A stretch of DNA of 64,000 bases, taken from NCBI GenBank assembly GCA_041749255.1, contig JBGTBR010000076.1:11629-75628 (forward strand), written 5' to 3'. A program made the position numbers and the translations under genes. The stretch comes from JABDLO01 sp041749255 (lineage in GTDB: Bacteria; Bacteroidota; Bacteroidia; Chitinophagales; Saprospiraceae). Positions 46,097 through 55,334 of the stretch are shown here, one piece after another (the first letter of the stretch is position 1; each line of letters opens with the position of its first letter). The notes beneath the pieces are model-generated. The model was not told where the DNA came from, did not search any database, and worked only from the letters and a program-made list of their open reading frames with translations.

Positions 46097-47056
46097 TTAT
46101 AATCTCCTCGGATTGTAAATTATTTTAGGAGGCATTCCAGTACGAATGGCTTTGTTTAGATTATAGATCATCCGGATCTCATGGCTTCCTTCATTGGTTG
46201 TTCTTAATGCAGAAATCCCGGTGTCGAAACTGTAAGCGACCGAATACCTTGGATTGATCTTTGTCCCTATCATCATGATCAATCCATCTATTGATCGGGG
46301 GCTATACCCCCTGATTCCTAAACTTCCAAAAACATTGTTGTTAAATCGACCCATAACGGCCAGATCAGTTTGTATTTCTACAAAATCAGTCCTCACTAAA
46401 ATAGACGGTATTAATTCAAGCTGTTCATTGTATTGATAACTGTATTCGCCATATAATGATGTAACAGTTGACAATTTGAAAGTAGTGAGACCCGCATTCA
46501 AGGGTGGTTCAGGAAGATGGGAAACAGATAAACCCGTCTCAAAACCATTCCCGATAAAATAAGCACCCAGCGTCCAGGTAGGGGCAATACCATTATAGTC
46601 CTGGGATTGAAGAACCGGATCATTATGATTGAGGTTGCCATCTATGTATTCTCCATCCGGGGTGATGATGCCGCGGCCATTTATGCTCTTTTGTAAAATA
46701 CCCAAAGAAATACCACCCGATAGCAATCCAAAATCCGTAGTCATCACATAATTATAAGAGCCCGATATAGATAGATTATTTATCAGCCCACTATTTTCAT
46801 TGCTTATTTCCATACCTATAGCTCCTTTCCATATATAAAATGGCATATGGGCATTGATATACTGACTGCTGGGTGAATTGGGTAAGCCATTCCATTGAGA
46901 TCGCACCACAGCATTGACATGTAATGATAATTCTAATCCACCATATGCGGGATTAAACTGGTATTTGTCCAACATGAACTGACTATACTGAAAACTTTGC
47001 TGAGCTGTCAGTAAAGTAGAACAGAATAATATCATGATGTATAAGAAGTACTTCAT
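46097..47056 (-). CDS. PorP/SprF-family type IX secretion outer-membrane protein
   Basis: This 319-residue protein has a signal peptide (about 1-18) and opens QQSFQYSQFMLDKYQFNPAY, the start typical of the PorP/SprF family, followed by a beta-barrel. Members sit in the outer membrane and anchor or pass particular T9SS cargo; each is often paired with one large adhesin. It lies upstream of gldK on the same strand, as in many Bacteroidota, but gldK has its own promoter between them. Confidence 0.9.
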   Translation of the reverse strand: MKYFLYIMILFCSTLLTAQQSFQYSQFMLDKYQFNPAYGGLELSLHVNAVVRSQWNGLPNSPSSQYINAHMPFYIWKGAIGMEISNENSGLINNLSISGSYNYVMTTDFGLLSGGISLGILQKSINGRGIITPDGEYIDGNLNHNDPVLQSQDYNGIAPTWTLGAYFIGNGFETGLSVSHLPEPPLNAGLTTFKLSTVTSLYGEYSYQYNEQLELIPSILVRTDFVEIQTDLAVMGRFNNNVFGSLGIRGYSPRSIDGLIMMIGTKINPRYSVAYSFDTGISALRTTNEGSHEIRMIYNLNKAIRTGMPPKIIYNPRRL

Positions 47057-47125
47057 ATTGAACTCATGAATATACGGGTATTTATTACATGGTAAAAGTA
47101 AATGAAGTCATTTTGTTGTAAATAT

Positions 47126-47896
47126 TCAATTTTTTACATCAATTTTTAAACCATCATAAGCGAGAAAAACATTTTTGGGAAGCTGAGATGATGTTTTCTC
47201 ATGTATACCCAATAAATGACTTATATGAGTCAGGTAAGCTGTTTGAGGTCGGATGATTTCTATCTTTTCTAAAGCCTCATTTAAAGTGAAATGCGAATAA
47301 TGGGGTTTATGCCTCAAAGCATTGATGACCATGATATCAATATCTGTCATATACGATAGGCTCTCATCCGGAATAAAAGATGCATCAGTGATGTATAGAA
47401 ACCGGTTTAATTTAAAGGCTAATACTTCCAATTGTCCATGCATGACAGGTAGTGGAATGATTTGTGATGAACCCAATTGAAACTCCTGATAGGGTCTTAT
47501 TTCCATGATGTTTATCCTGGGTGCTCCAGGATAAGGATTGGCCGCAAAAACATACGGAAAACGCTGCTTTATTTCAAATATGACCCTTTTACTCATATAA
47601 AATGAGATTTCTGACCCTGATTGAAAGTAATATGGTCTTATATCGTCTAATCCTATTACATGATCATTGTGTTCATGTGTGATCAACACTCCATCGAGTT
47701 TCAGAATCTTTTCTCTTAACATTTGTTGCCTGAAATCCGGACCTACATCTATCACAATATGCTCATTGCCAGTATCTATAAAGATAGAAGTCCGGGTTCT
47801 GTTATCTTTGAGATCGTTTGATCGGCATACTGCACATTGACACCCAATGACAGGAATCCCTTGAGATGTACCTGTACCCAGGAAGGTTATTTTCAC
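47126..47896 (-). CDS. Metallo-beta-lactamase-fold hydrolase, PhnP-like
   Basis: This 256-residue protein has the metal motif THEHNDHVIGLDD and begins TFLGTGTSQGIPVIGCQCAVC with a Cys pair, which resembles PhnP-type phosphoribosyl cyclic phosphodiesterases rather than RNase Z. Further metal ligands lie in MHGQLEV and in THISHLLG. No phn genes are near. It is 34 bases after the 95-residue gene on the same strand; the real substrate is unknown. Confidence 0.85.
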   Translation of the reverse strand: MKITFLGTGTSQGIPVIGCQCAVCRSNDLKDNRTRTSIFIDTGNEHIVIDVGPDFRQQMLREKILKLDGVLITHEHNDHVIGLDDIRPYYFQSGSEISFYMSKRVIFEIKQRFPYVFAANPYPGAPRINIMEIRPYQEFQLGSSQIIPLPVMHGQLEVLAFKLNRFLYITDASFIPDESLSYMTDIDIMVINALRHKPHYSHFTLNEALEKIEIIRPQTAYLTHISHLLGIHEKTSSQLPKNVFLAYDGLKIDVKN

Positions 47897-47930
47897 TGTC
47901 TGTTATCTTTATTGACCTGAAATAATCTAT

Positions 47931-48218
47931 TTATATCTCCAAAGCCTGAGATTTTTTAACATTATGGAGAAACCTCTCATAAGTTTTAATACTATTCATG
48001 CTTAAATTATCGAAATCAATCTCAAGATTTTGCAATATTTCGGTCAGACTCTCGGTTCTGCCATGTACATCAAAATATTTATTGATGATGACCATTTTAC
48101 GGTTTTCAACCAAACAATATCCAGACCTGAAATGTCCCTTTTCATACCTTATGGCATATCCTAAATCCTGTAAAATACCTTCCAGTTTTCGCAAATACGC
48201 ATTGGTAACTTTACTCAT
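47931..48218 (-). CDS. Small conserved-looking protein of unknown function
   Basis: This 95-residue soluble protein reads KGHFRSGYCLVENRKMVIINKYFD in its middle, a pattern I believe recurs in small Bacteroidota proteins. It has no signal peptide or membrane segment. It precedes the metallo-beta-lactamase-fold gene by 34 bases and probably shares its transcript. I do not know its function. Confidence 0.65.
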   Translation of the reverse strand: MSKVTNAYLRKLEGILQDLGYAIRYEKGHFRSGYCLVENRKMVIINKYFDVHGRTESLTEILQNLEIDFDNLSMNSIKTYERFLHNVKKSQALEI

Positions 48219-48235
48219 TTTTCGATATTATATTA

Positions 48236-48243
48236 CAAAAATA
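48236..48243 (-). promoter_or_regulatory. -7 element of the 95-aa/PhnP-like pair
   Basis: On the minus strand this reads tatttttg, an exact TAnnTTTG match, 17 bases before the ATG of the 95-residue gene. No upstream TTG at normal spacing. Confidence 0.4.
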
Positions 48244-48306
48244 GAAATATATGGAAATATTTAATGTGATCCGTGTATTTTATTACAGGTATTTTTTTTT
48301 TACACG

Positions 48307-48337
48307 TTGAAAAAAAAGGTAAAGTTCATTACCTTTG
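48307..48337 (+). promoter_or_regulatory. Consensus Bacteroidota promoter with long leader
   Basis: TTG at 48307-48309 is followed after 20 bases by taccttTG at 48330-48337, a full TAnnTTTG match. The next gene starts at 48563, giving a leader of about 220 bases. The small hairpin aaggtaa/ttacctt overlaps the box itself. Confidence 0.65.
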
Positions 48338-48562
48338 AGTAACGCTGGCCTTGTTATGATTGAATAAACAGTTTTTATTTAGGCCTTATGAATATCCATA
48401 TTGTTTTAGGGCTTTTCCTCATTTCACCACAAAGAAAGAATAAGACTAAGATTATATGGTGTTGAGTGATACAGGAAGTGTCTTTCAAAAAAAAATGATT
48501 TAAATATTATTTCCGTTTTTAGGTAGTTTTATTAAACTATCCAATTTTAAAAATAAATAAAT
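48338..48562 (+). other. Untranslated leader or small RNA region
   Basis: About 220 bases between a consensus promoter and the lipoprotein gene hold no open frame and no T-run hairpin. It may be a 5' leader or a short RNA; I see no known riboswitch motif. Confidence 0.35.
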
Positions 48563-49048
48563 ATGAAGAATCTAATCTTTTTGTTACTAATAAGTTGTGG
48601 GATGCTTTGCTGCAAAGAAAAAGCAAATCCAGGCGCTGATAGCGGACACCCAACCAGTGCCGTATCTACTGTAAATCCAGATTTTCAAAATCTCTACCCT
48701 ATCAACGCTGATTCAATTTATCACTTATATACTCATGTTGATTTTATCGATTTTATCTTTTACGATCTTCCTGTCTCCATTAGTGCTAATGATGTAAATA
48801 GTTTAAAAAGGCATATTCAGGCTATTGATGATGTAAAACCGGTGAGTATAGATCGATGTGCTCTCATTGGAAGAATGTTTGTGCATGTGAAAGGCCAAAT
48901 TATAGCTGAAGCAGATATTTATGTCGAACCGACGAAATGTTATTACTTTGTATTCCATACCAATGATAAACCCAGTTATGTCAATGGAATGACCATGACA
49001 GGTAGAATGTTTTTTGATGGTCTGCTTCAAAGATACCGTAAATCCTGA
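48563..49048 (+). CDS. Small hypothetical lipoprotein
   Basis: The 161-residue protein begins with a hydrophobic signal (LIFLLLIS) and a lipobox ending at Cys12; Cys16 and Cys17 are also nearby. The mature part is a small alpha/beta domain of a family I do not recognise. It is 24 bases upstream of the Ppx/GppA gene on the same strand, with a consensus promoter 225 bases upstream. Function unknown. Confidence 0.65.
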   Translation: MKNLIFLLLISCGMLCCKEKANPGADSGHPTSAVSTVNPDFQNLYPINADSIYHLYTHVDFIDFIFYDLPVSISANDVNSLKRHIQAIDDVKPVSIDRCALIGRMFVHVKGQIIAEADIYVEPTKCYYFVFHTNDKPSYVNGMTMTGRMFFDGLLQRYRKS

Positions 49049-49072
49049 ACGGGTGGGAAAGTATTCATTCTC

Positions 49073-49972
49073 ATGAAAGCAGCAGCAATTGATCTCGGAA
49101 CCAATACTTTTCACTTAATAATTGCCGAAAAGATTCATTCATCTTTCAAGGTAATCGATCGTCAACGAAGATGGATATTTCTTGCTGAATATGGTCTAGA
49201 AGATTTGCATTATATTGTTTTAGAACGAGCATGGAAAACACTTGAAGACTTTAAAAAATTAATGGTTCAACACCAGATCACTGTGTACAAAGCAGTGGCA
49301 ACAGAAGCCTTTCGCTCAGCGAGTAATGGAGTAGCTTTTCTTTCAAAAGTGAAAACTGAACTGGATATAGACATAGAGGTTATTTCAGGAAGTCGAGAGG
49401 CTGAATTGATTTTCAAAGGGACTTCTATGGCAGTAAAAGATATGAAATCCATCAATCTCATCATGGATATTGGAGGAGGTAGTACTGAATTTATTCTCTA
49501 TCAGGGTACAAGGATGATTTGGTCTTATAGTTTTATGGCTGGAGTGACTTATTTGCATAACCGCTTTGTTCATAGCGACCCATTAAGTGAGGAGGATACT
49601 AAGCAACTAAAACAATACTTTGAAAACCTGTTCCGGGAAATGAAGCTCCGTTTACGCGATCATACTGTACATGCTTTGGTAGGTGCGTCAGGTTCCTTTG
49701 AAGTATTAGAGGCACTCGCCGGAATGTATCCTGAAGAAGGCAGATGTAATGCTGTCTCTGTCTCGGTTTTTATGGATTTTTACAATCAATTTCTGCATAC
49801 AAAATACGAAGATCGGTTACTAATAGATGGGATACCGGAATCGAGAGCAAGGCTCATCGTAACCGCCTTTGTTCTTATACATTATGTCCTAGATTTGACA
49901 CCGATAAAAGTGATAAAAATTTCCCCTTATGCTCTTAAAGAGGGTATGATAAGAGAGTTATTAAACATTTAA
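49073..49972 (+). CDS. Ppx/GppA-family phosphatase
   Basis: This 299-residue protein is of the exopolyphosphatase/guanosine pentaphosphatase family of the ASKHA fold. AIDLGTNTFHLIIAE at residues 5-19 is the first phosphate loop and DIGGGSTEFIL about 130 residues later is the second. It has only the core two domains; the C-terminal HD-like extension of long Ppx proteins is missing. It acts on polyphosphate or (p)ppGpp-type nucleotides; sequence alone does not decide which. Confidence 0.9.
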   Translation: MKAAAIDLGTNTFHLIIAEKIHSSFKVIDRQRRWIFLAEYGLEDLHYIVLERAWKTLEDFKKLMVQHQITVYKAVATEAFRSASNGVAFLSKVKTELDIDIEVISGSREAELIFKGTSMAVKDMKSINLIMDIGGGSTEFILYQGTRMIWSYSFMAGVTYLHNRFVHSDPLSEEDTKQLKQYFENLFREMKLRLRDHTVHALVGASGSFEVLEALAGMYPEEGRCNAVSVSVFMDFYNQFLHTKYEDRLLIDGIPESRARLIVTAFVLIHYVLDLTPIKVIKISPYALKEGMIRELLNI

Positions 49973-50017
49973 ATTTAGTCTCACCTAAAAAAAATATTAT
50001 ATATGGTTAAAAAGTAC

Positions 50018-50025
50018 TATTTTTG
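50018..50025 (+). promoter_or_regulatory. -7 element of the permease-regulator fusion gene
   Basis: tatttttg is an exact TAnnTTTG match 16 bases before the ATG, implying a very short leader. No upstream TTG box is obvious. Confidence 0.4.
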
Positions 50026-50041
50026 CCACTAAAAGAGCAGG

Positions 50042-51532
50042 ATGGAATTTTTAGATATCATATCATCGGCTTGGGCTATACGCGCCATAGTGGCTTCCAG
50101 TATGGTGGGAATTATGTGTGGGGTGATTGGTTGTTTTATTGTATTGAGAAATATGTCGTTAATTGGAGATGCCTTATCCCATGCCATTTTGCCTGGTATT
50201 TTTGTTGCATTTTTATTGGTAGGGTATAGCACTGTAGGTTTTTTTACAGGATCCGTTATTGCCGGGTTACTCGCTGCATTGATGATCACATGGATTCAGC
50301 AAAATATTGCGACTAAGAATGATGCGGCCATCGGAATCGTTTTTACAGCCATGTTTTCTATAGGTGTAATTGGCATTTCCTGGCTTAGTAAAGACAGGGG
50401 TGCACATCTCGATCTCAAAGATTTTTTATTTGGTAATGTTTTGGGTATCTCTAATAGTGACCTGATACTTACTTTTTTTATATTGCTATATACCATTATC
50501 AGCATCACAGTATTATTCAGGTATTTAACGATCACTACATTTCAACCTGTCATAGCTAAGACTATGGGTATTTCTGTCAAAGCTATCCATTACTTTTTAA
50601 TGTTACTTCTTTCCTTTGCGGTGGTTTCTGCGTTGAGAACAGTGGGCGTCATTCTTGTAGTTGCAATGCTTATAACTCCGGCTTCGACAGCTCTTTTACT
50701 TTCTGACCGATTGCAAAAAGTACTGGTTTTATCGGGATTAATAGGCCTTGCTTCAGCTATGGGCGGTATGATGTTGGCTATTGTTTTTGATACTACTCCT
50801 GGGCCTGCTATGGTCATATTTGCCACCTCCATTTATTTTGTAGTAGCAGTATTTGCTCCAAAAAAGGGTTTTCTTACCAGATTATTTCTGACCAGAGCTC
50901 AAAACCGTAAAATTGAAATGGAAGATGTTGTAAAACATATTTTTAAAAACAGTGAGAACACAGTTGTTACACCTTCTTCAATGGTTGAAAGATTAGATTT
51001 TTCTCAACAGAAGATGAATGGGATCCTTAAACGCCTTCTGAAAGATGATATCATTCTGCATCAGGAAGACGGATTTATTTTAACCCAGAAAGGAAAGGAT
51101 ATGGCACTTCGACTGATAAGAGCGCACAGATTATGGGAATCATATCAGGTAGAAACGATGGGTTTAACCAAAGAGCAAATTCATGAAGAAGCTGAAATTT
51201 TTGAACACTTGCTTTCTGAAGAGCTGCTGGATGAAGTAGATGCTAAACTGGGATATCCGGCAGAAGATCCACACGGTTCGCCCATACCTCCAAAAAACAT
51301 CATTCACACCTGGAGTTTGCTGGCTCAAAAACCCCGGTCGAAGTCAAGGGTTTTGCCAGAGCAACAGGATATTGAAGTGGAAGGGGAATTGTGGGAGTTG
51401 GGCATTATGCCTTCCACCATTGTGCAAGTTGTAGAAAATGCAGGTCAAATGATCAAGCTAAAAGCTGGAAATAAATTGGTTGAAATGGACAGGAGTATCG
51501 CCAACAGGGTGAGAGTAAAACCCATTCGCTGA
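50042..51532 (+). CDS. Metal ABC-3 permease fused to a DtxR/MntR-type regulator
   Basis: Residues 1-275 form a zinc/manganese/iron-type ABC-3 permease with about eight membrane segments (LRNMSLIGDALSHAILPG; SALRTVGVILVVAMLITPA). Residues about 293-360 are a winged helix, 360-430 a DtxR-type dimerisation and metal domain (AHRLWE, HEEAEIFEHLLS, DPHGSPIPP), and 440-496 an SH3/FeoA-like domain. Glu385 stands where DtxR has Cys102, the manganese-type choice seen in MntR. Chlamydial YtgCR has the same plan. No ATPase or binding protein adjoins it. Confidence 0.9.
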   Translation: MEFLDIISSAWAIRAIVASSMVGIMCGVIGCFIVLRNMSLIGDALSHAILPGIFVAFLLVGYSTVGFFTGSVIAGLLAALMITWIQQNIATKNDAAIGIVFTAMFSIGVIGISWLSKDRGAHLDLKDFLFGNVLGISNSDLILTFFILLYTIISITVLFRYLTITTFQPVIAKTMGISVKAIHYFLMLLLSFAVVSALRTVGVILVVAMLITPASTALLLSDRLQKVLVLSGLIGLASAMGGMMLAIVFDTTPGPAMVIFATSIYFVVAVFAPKKGFLTRLFLTRAQNRKIEMEDVVKHIFKNSENTVVTPSSMVERLDFSQQKMNGILKRLLKDDIILHQEDGFILTQKGKDMALRLIRAHRLWESYQVETMGLTKEQIHEEAEIFEHLLSEELLDEVDAKLGYPAEDPHGSPIPPKNIIHTWSLLAQKPRSKSRVLPEQQDIEVEGELWELGIMPSTIVQVVENAGQMIKLKAGNKLVEMDRSIANRVRVKPIR

Positions 51533-51533
51533 T

Positions 51534-51890
51534 CTATTCTTCTTTTTTGAGTTTGTTAAAAAGCGCATCCAGTCGGTACATTTCATCGAGAGTATCGTCC
51601 TGGAAAAATTCCAATTCTGGTATCCTTCTGATGTGTTTTCTTATCTTTTTTACCAATGCTTGCTTTAAATGAACATGGTTTTGCTGAATGGACTCAAGTA
51701 CCTGATCTTTATCATCACTATTGTAAATACTAAGGTAAATCTTGGCTAGAGAAAGATCCGGGGCAACCTGAACGGAAGTTACTGACACCAAAGTTTCATG
51801 TCCGTAAATATAGGCACCTTCTTCCTGAAGCACTGTTCCAAAAAACCTTTTTATCTTTTCTTCTACCTGTAATTGTCTTTTAGATGCCAT
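51534..51890 (-). CDS. rbfA: Ribosome-binding factor A
   Basis: RbfA binds the 30S subunit during late 16S rRNA maturation, in the cold especially. The 118-residue protein has the KH-like alpha/beta fold, with VTSVQVAPDLSLAKIYLSIY in the centre and RIPELEFFQDDTLDEMYRLD near the end, both typical. It converges on the permease-regulator gene with one base between the stops. Confidence 0.92.
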   Translation of the reverse strand: MASKRQLQVEEKIKRFFGTVLQEEGAYIYGHETLVSVTSVQVAPDLSLAKIYLSIYNSDDKDQVLESIQQNHVHLKQALVKKIRKHIRRIPELEFFQDDTLDEMYRLDALFNKLKKEE

Positions 51891-52093
51891 TCTTTTTTTT
51901 GGTTTGCTAACGCATAATTGAATTGTATTGTTCCCGCAATAAACATGCCTGTTTACAGCCTTTATTTGTAAAATTGAACTTACAATGATGAAATGTTGTC
52001 ACTCTGGTTAACTTCGAATATAAAGTATGGCATATATTTACTTATGAATACTTTCAACGATACGGACTGCATTTCATTCGAGGGTTCATTTAA

Positions 52094-54211
52094 ATGACAG
52101 AAGTAAAACACATACTGGATACTCCTATTGAATTTCTTAAGGGAGTAGGACCTTCCCGGGCTGAAGCACTCAGGAATGAGTTGGGAATACATTGCTTTCG
52201 AGATTTGTTGTATGACTTTCCTTTCAGATATGTGGATAAGACCTCGTATACTTTTGTTAAAGATATTCGATCTGATGGTGAGACGGTATTTCTTAAAGCC
52301 AAAGTCATCAGCATGGAAAGCATAAAAGGTAAGAAGGGTTACCGACTTTCCGGAATGGCTCATGATGGTACCGGATTTATTGAATTGATTTGGTTTCAGA
52401 AAGTAAAAATGATCTCTGAAATGATCCTCCCCGAAAGGGAATATACCATTTACGGTAAGGTAAAAGTATTTAAAGGAAAAAAAAGTATTGTACATCCGGA
52501 AATGGAATCAATCGAATATTACGCTTCCAAAAAAATGCTAAAATACGATCCTGTCTATCGTTCCACTGAGAAACTTGATACCATTGGGCTCGGTGGAAAA
52601 TCGAGAAGAAGGCTGACCGCTCATTTATTTGAGAGAATTACTTCTGCTGCTATAGAAGATAACCTGCCGGGCTACATCCGCTCTAAACAAGGGCTTGTCT
52701 CCAAATGGGAGGCACTTAGATGGATACATTTTCCCGGCCAGGAAGACGAACTCAAGGCTTCTCAACAGAGATTAAAGTTCGAAGAGTTGTTTTACAATCA
52801 ACTGGTTTTATTACAAAACAAAGCCATTCGTAAAAACAGGATTAAAGGAATAGTTTTTGAAAAAGTAGGGCATTATTTTCATACCTTTTTTGAAAAACAC
52901 CTTCCATTTGAATTGACAGGAGCACAAAAACGGGTCATACGTGAGATCAGGCAGGATCTGGGTTCAGGAGCTCAAATGAACAGACTGTTGCAAGGGGATG
53001 TAGGAAGTGGTAAAACGATGGTTGCACTTATGACCATGATTTTAGCCATTGATAATGACCATCAATCATGTTTGATGGCTCCGACAGAGATTTTAGCTCG
53101 CCAGCACTATGAATCCATTATGAATTATGTACAGGGAATGGGTCTGAGAGTGGCTTATCTCTCAAGTAGTATCAAAGGAAATCACAGGAAGGAATTATTA
53201 AAATTATTAAAGTCAGGGGACATACACATCCTCATTGGAACCCATGCTTTAATTGAAGATCCTGTGGTGTTTAAAAAACTGGGGCTTGCCATTACTGATG
53301 AACAACACCGGTTTGGTGTCAATCAGCGGGCAAAACTATGGCAAAAAAATCCGGAAACAGTGCCTCATATCCTGGTGATGACGGCAACACCCATTCCCAG
53401 AACCCTGGCCATGACGCGATATGGCGATCTTGATCTATCGATTATTGATGAATTGCCACCAGGTCGAAAAGAGATTCGAACCATTCACCGGTCTGATCAA
53501 TCAAGACCCAGGGTATACGATTTTTTGAAACAACAAATTGGTTTAGGGAGACAGATATATATTGTATACCCTCTCATAGAAGAATCGGAAGTCCTGGATC
53601 TCAGAAATCTTCAGGATGGCTATGAAAGATTGTTGCAGATATTTCCCAGACCTGATTTTCAGATAAGCATCATTCACGGCAAGATGAAGCCCGAAGCCAA
53701 GGATTATGAAATGAAGCGTTTTGCAGAAGGGCGAACAGATATAATGGTAGCCACAACAGTAATAGAAGTAGGTGTTAATGTTCCTAATGCCACAGTAATG
53801 CTCATTGAAAACTCAGAGAGATTTGGTCTGTCTCAACTCCATCAGCTGAGAGGCAGGGTAGGCAGGGGAGGAGAACAATCGTATTGCATTCTCATGTCCG
53901 GATTCAAATTGTCAGCGGATGCAAAGGAGCGGATTGCCACCATGGTGAGAACCAATGATGGATTTGAAATAGCTGAAGTAGATATGATGCTCAGGGGCCC
54001 TGGAGATATATCAGGTACACGCCAAAGCGGTGCGGTAGAATTTCAATTGGCTAACCTGGTAGAAGATCAGGCTATATTGAGATCAGCAAGGCTTACAGCG
54101 AAAAAACTCGTCGAAAAAGATCCTGTATTGGCAGATCCGGTACATCTACCTATAAAAAACTACATGGGAAGATATAAACTCAAGTATAAAGACTGGGGAT
54201 TGATTTCATAA
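52094..54211 (+). CDS. recG: ATP-dependent DNA helicase RecG
   Basis: RecG remodels stalled replication forks and branch migrates Holliday junctions. The 705-residue protein has the N-terminal wedge/OB domain (about 60-160), Walker A GDVGSGKT, the DEQH box in ITDEQHRFG, TATPIPRTLAMT, and the helicase C half with QLRGRVGRG. The C-terminal TRG region is present. Length is normal (E. coli has 693). It is monocistronic. Confidence 0.96.
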   Translation: MTEVKHILDTPIEFLKGVGPSRAEALRNELGIHCFRDLLYDFPFRYVDKTSYTFVKDIRSDGETVFLKAKVISMESIKGKKGYRLSGMAHDGTGFIELIWFQKVKMISEMILPEREYTIYGKVKVFKGKKSIVHPEMESIEYYASKKMLKYDPVYRSTEKLDTIGLGGKSRRRLTAHLFERITSAAIEDNLPGYIRSKQGLVSKWEALRWIHFPGQEDELKASQQRLKFEELFYNQLVLLQNKAIRKNRIKGIVFEKVGHYFHTFFEKHLPFELTGAQKRVIREIRQDLGSGAQMNRLLQGDVGSGKTMVALMTMILAIDNDHQSCLMAPTEILARQHYESIMNYVQGMGLRVAYLSSSIKGNHRKELLKLLKSGDIHILIGTHALIEDPVVFKKLGLAITDEQHRFGVNQRAKLWQKNPETVPHILVMTATPIPRTLAMTRYGDLDLSIIDELPPGRKEIRTIHRSDQSRPRVYDFLKQQIGLGRQIYIVYPLIEESEVLDLRNLQDGYERLLQIFPRPDFQISIIHGKMKPEAKDYEMKRFAEGRTDIMVATTVIEVGVNVPNATVMLIENSERFGLSQLHQLRGRVGRGGEQSYCILMSGFKLSADAKERIATMVRTNDGFEIAEVDMMLRGPGDISGTRQSGAVEFQLANLVEDQAILRSARLTAKKLVEKDPVLADPVHLPIKNYMGRYKLKYKDWGLIS

Positions 54212-54259
54212 TCCATCTTAGACTATTACTCAATTCATGAGAAATCCTTGATCATCATA

Positions 54260-55102
54260 TCATAAAGATTCTTCCTGATCGTATTCGATACTACCTCTAT
54301 AACCCATAAAGGGTATTTTGAGTAAAGTCATAATATCGTCCGTTTCTTTTACATCCATGTGGGTATCGACTCCATATTTCAACTTTGAATTATCGACTTT
54401 TACGTAGGAGCCAAATATCCTGTCCCAGAAAGAAAAAATATTGCCATAATTCATGTCGGAATAGGGTTGGCGGTAATGGTGGTGTACGCGATGCATATTG
54501 GGTGTGCAAATAATCCAAACAAGCGTATCGTCGAGCCATTCGGGCATTTTTACATTTGAATGGTTAAATTGACTTAGTATCACACTGAGAGACTGGTACA
54601 TGAATACCAGCCACATAGGCGCACCAACGACGATAACAGCAATGAGGGTAAAAAGAAATCGCAATACGCTTTCACCTGGATGGTGACGGTTAGCTGTTGT
54701 AGTATCTACATGCTGATCGGTATGGTGGATGAGGTGAAATTGCCATAGAAATTTGACCCTGTGTTCTATATAATGTGGTAAAAAGGCTCCTATAAAATCA
54801 AGCAACAATAATCCGGAAATCATAAATATAATTCCTGATAGCGGAAGCCATTGAATGATCCCAAACTCCTGGTTATCTACAAATTCCGCAGTCATCAAAA
54901 GTATGAATGCCATCACAAAATTAATGATGACAGTGGTAGCGGTAAAAAATACATTGATCCATGTATGCTTCCACTTGTTGTATTGGGTTGAAAAAAACGG
55001 GGCTGCATTTTCTATAAATAAAAAAATCGTCAGACCACCTATCAATACAGCGGAGCGGTGCGAAGCTGGCATATCCGAAAAATAATCGACAATCATTTCC
55101 AT
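54260..55102 (-). CDS. Sterol desaturase / fatty acid hydroxylase family membrane protein
   Basis: This 280-residue protein has about four membrane segments and the histidine boxes of the di-iron family: His110-x3-His114, His123 with His126-His127, His140-His141, and HRVHHHY at 204-210. Members oxidise lipid or sterol-like substrates. In Bacteroidota they act on fatty acids, carotenoids or hopanoid-type lipids; the substrate here is not decidable. It converges on recG. Confidence 0.88.
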   Translation of the reverse strand: MEMIVDYFSDMPASHRSAVLIGGLTIFLFIENAAPFFSTQYNKWKHTWINVFFTATTVIINFVMAFILLMTAEFVDNQEFGIIQWLPLSGIIFMISGLLLLDFIGAFLPHYIEHRVKFLWQFHLIHHTDQHVDTTTANRHHPGESVLRFLFTLIAVIVVGAPMWLVFMYQSLSVILSQFNHSNVKMPEWLDDTLVWIICTPNMHRVHHHYRQPYSDMNYGNIFSFWDRIFGSYVKVDNSKLKYGVDTHMDVKETDDIMTLLKIPFMGYRGSIEYDQEESL

Positions 55103-55334
55103 GTCTAAAAAATCTTATATTAATAAAATCGAAACCAATCAACTTTTATCTCTATTTGGACTAAAGGTAAATTTAGAATTATATCATCAATTCTTGGTCA
55201 ATAAAGATGTCATACGTGCAAAAATGAGCTTTCATTAAAAGCAACCATGCAGATAGTTACATAAAATTAGATGTATGGCAAATATAGTTAAGACCTTCAT
55301 TTTTTATGCATCCAGATTTAAACTATTCATTTTC

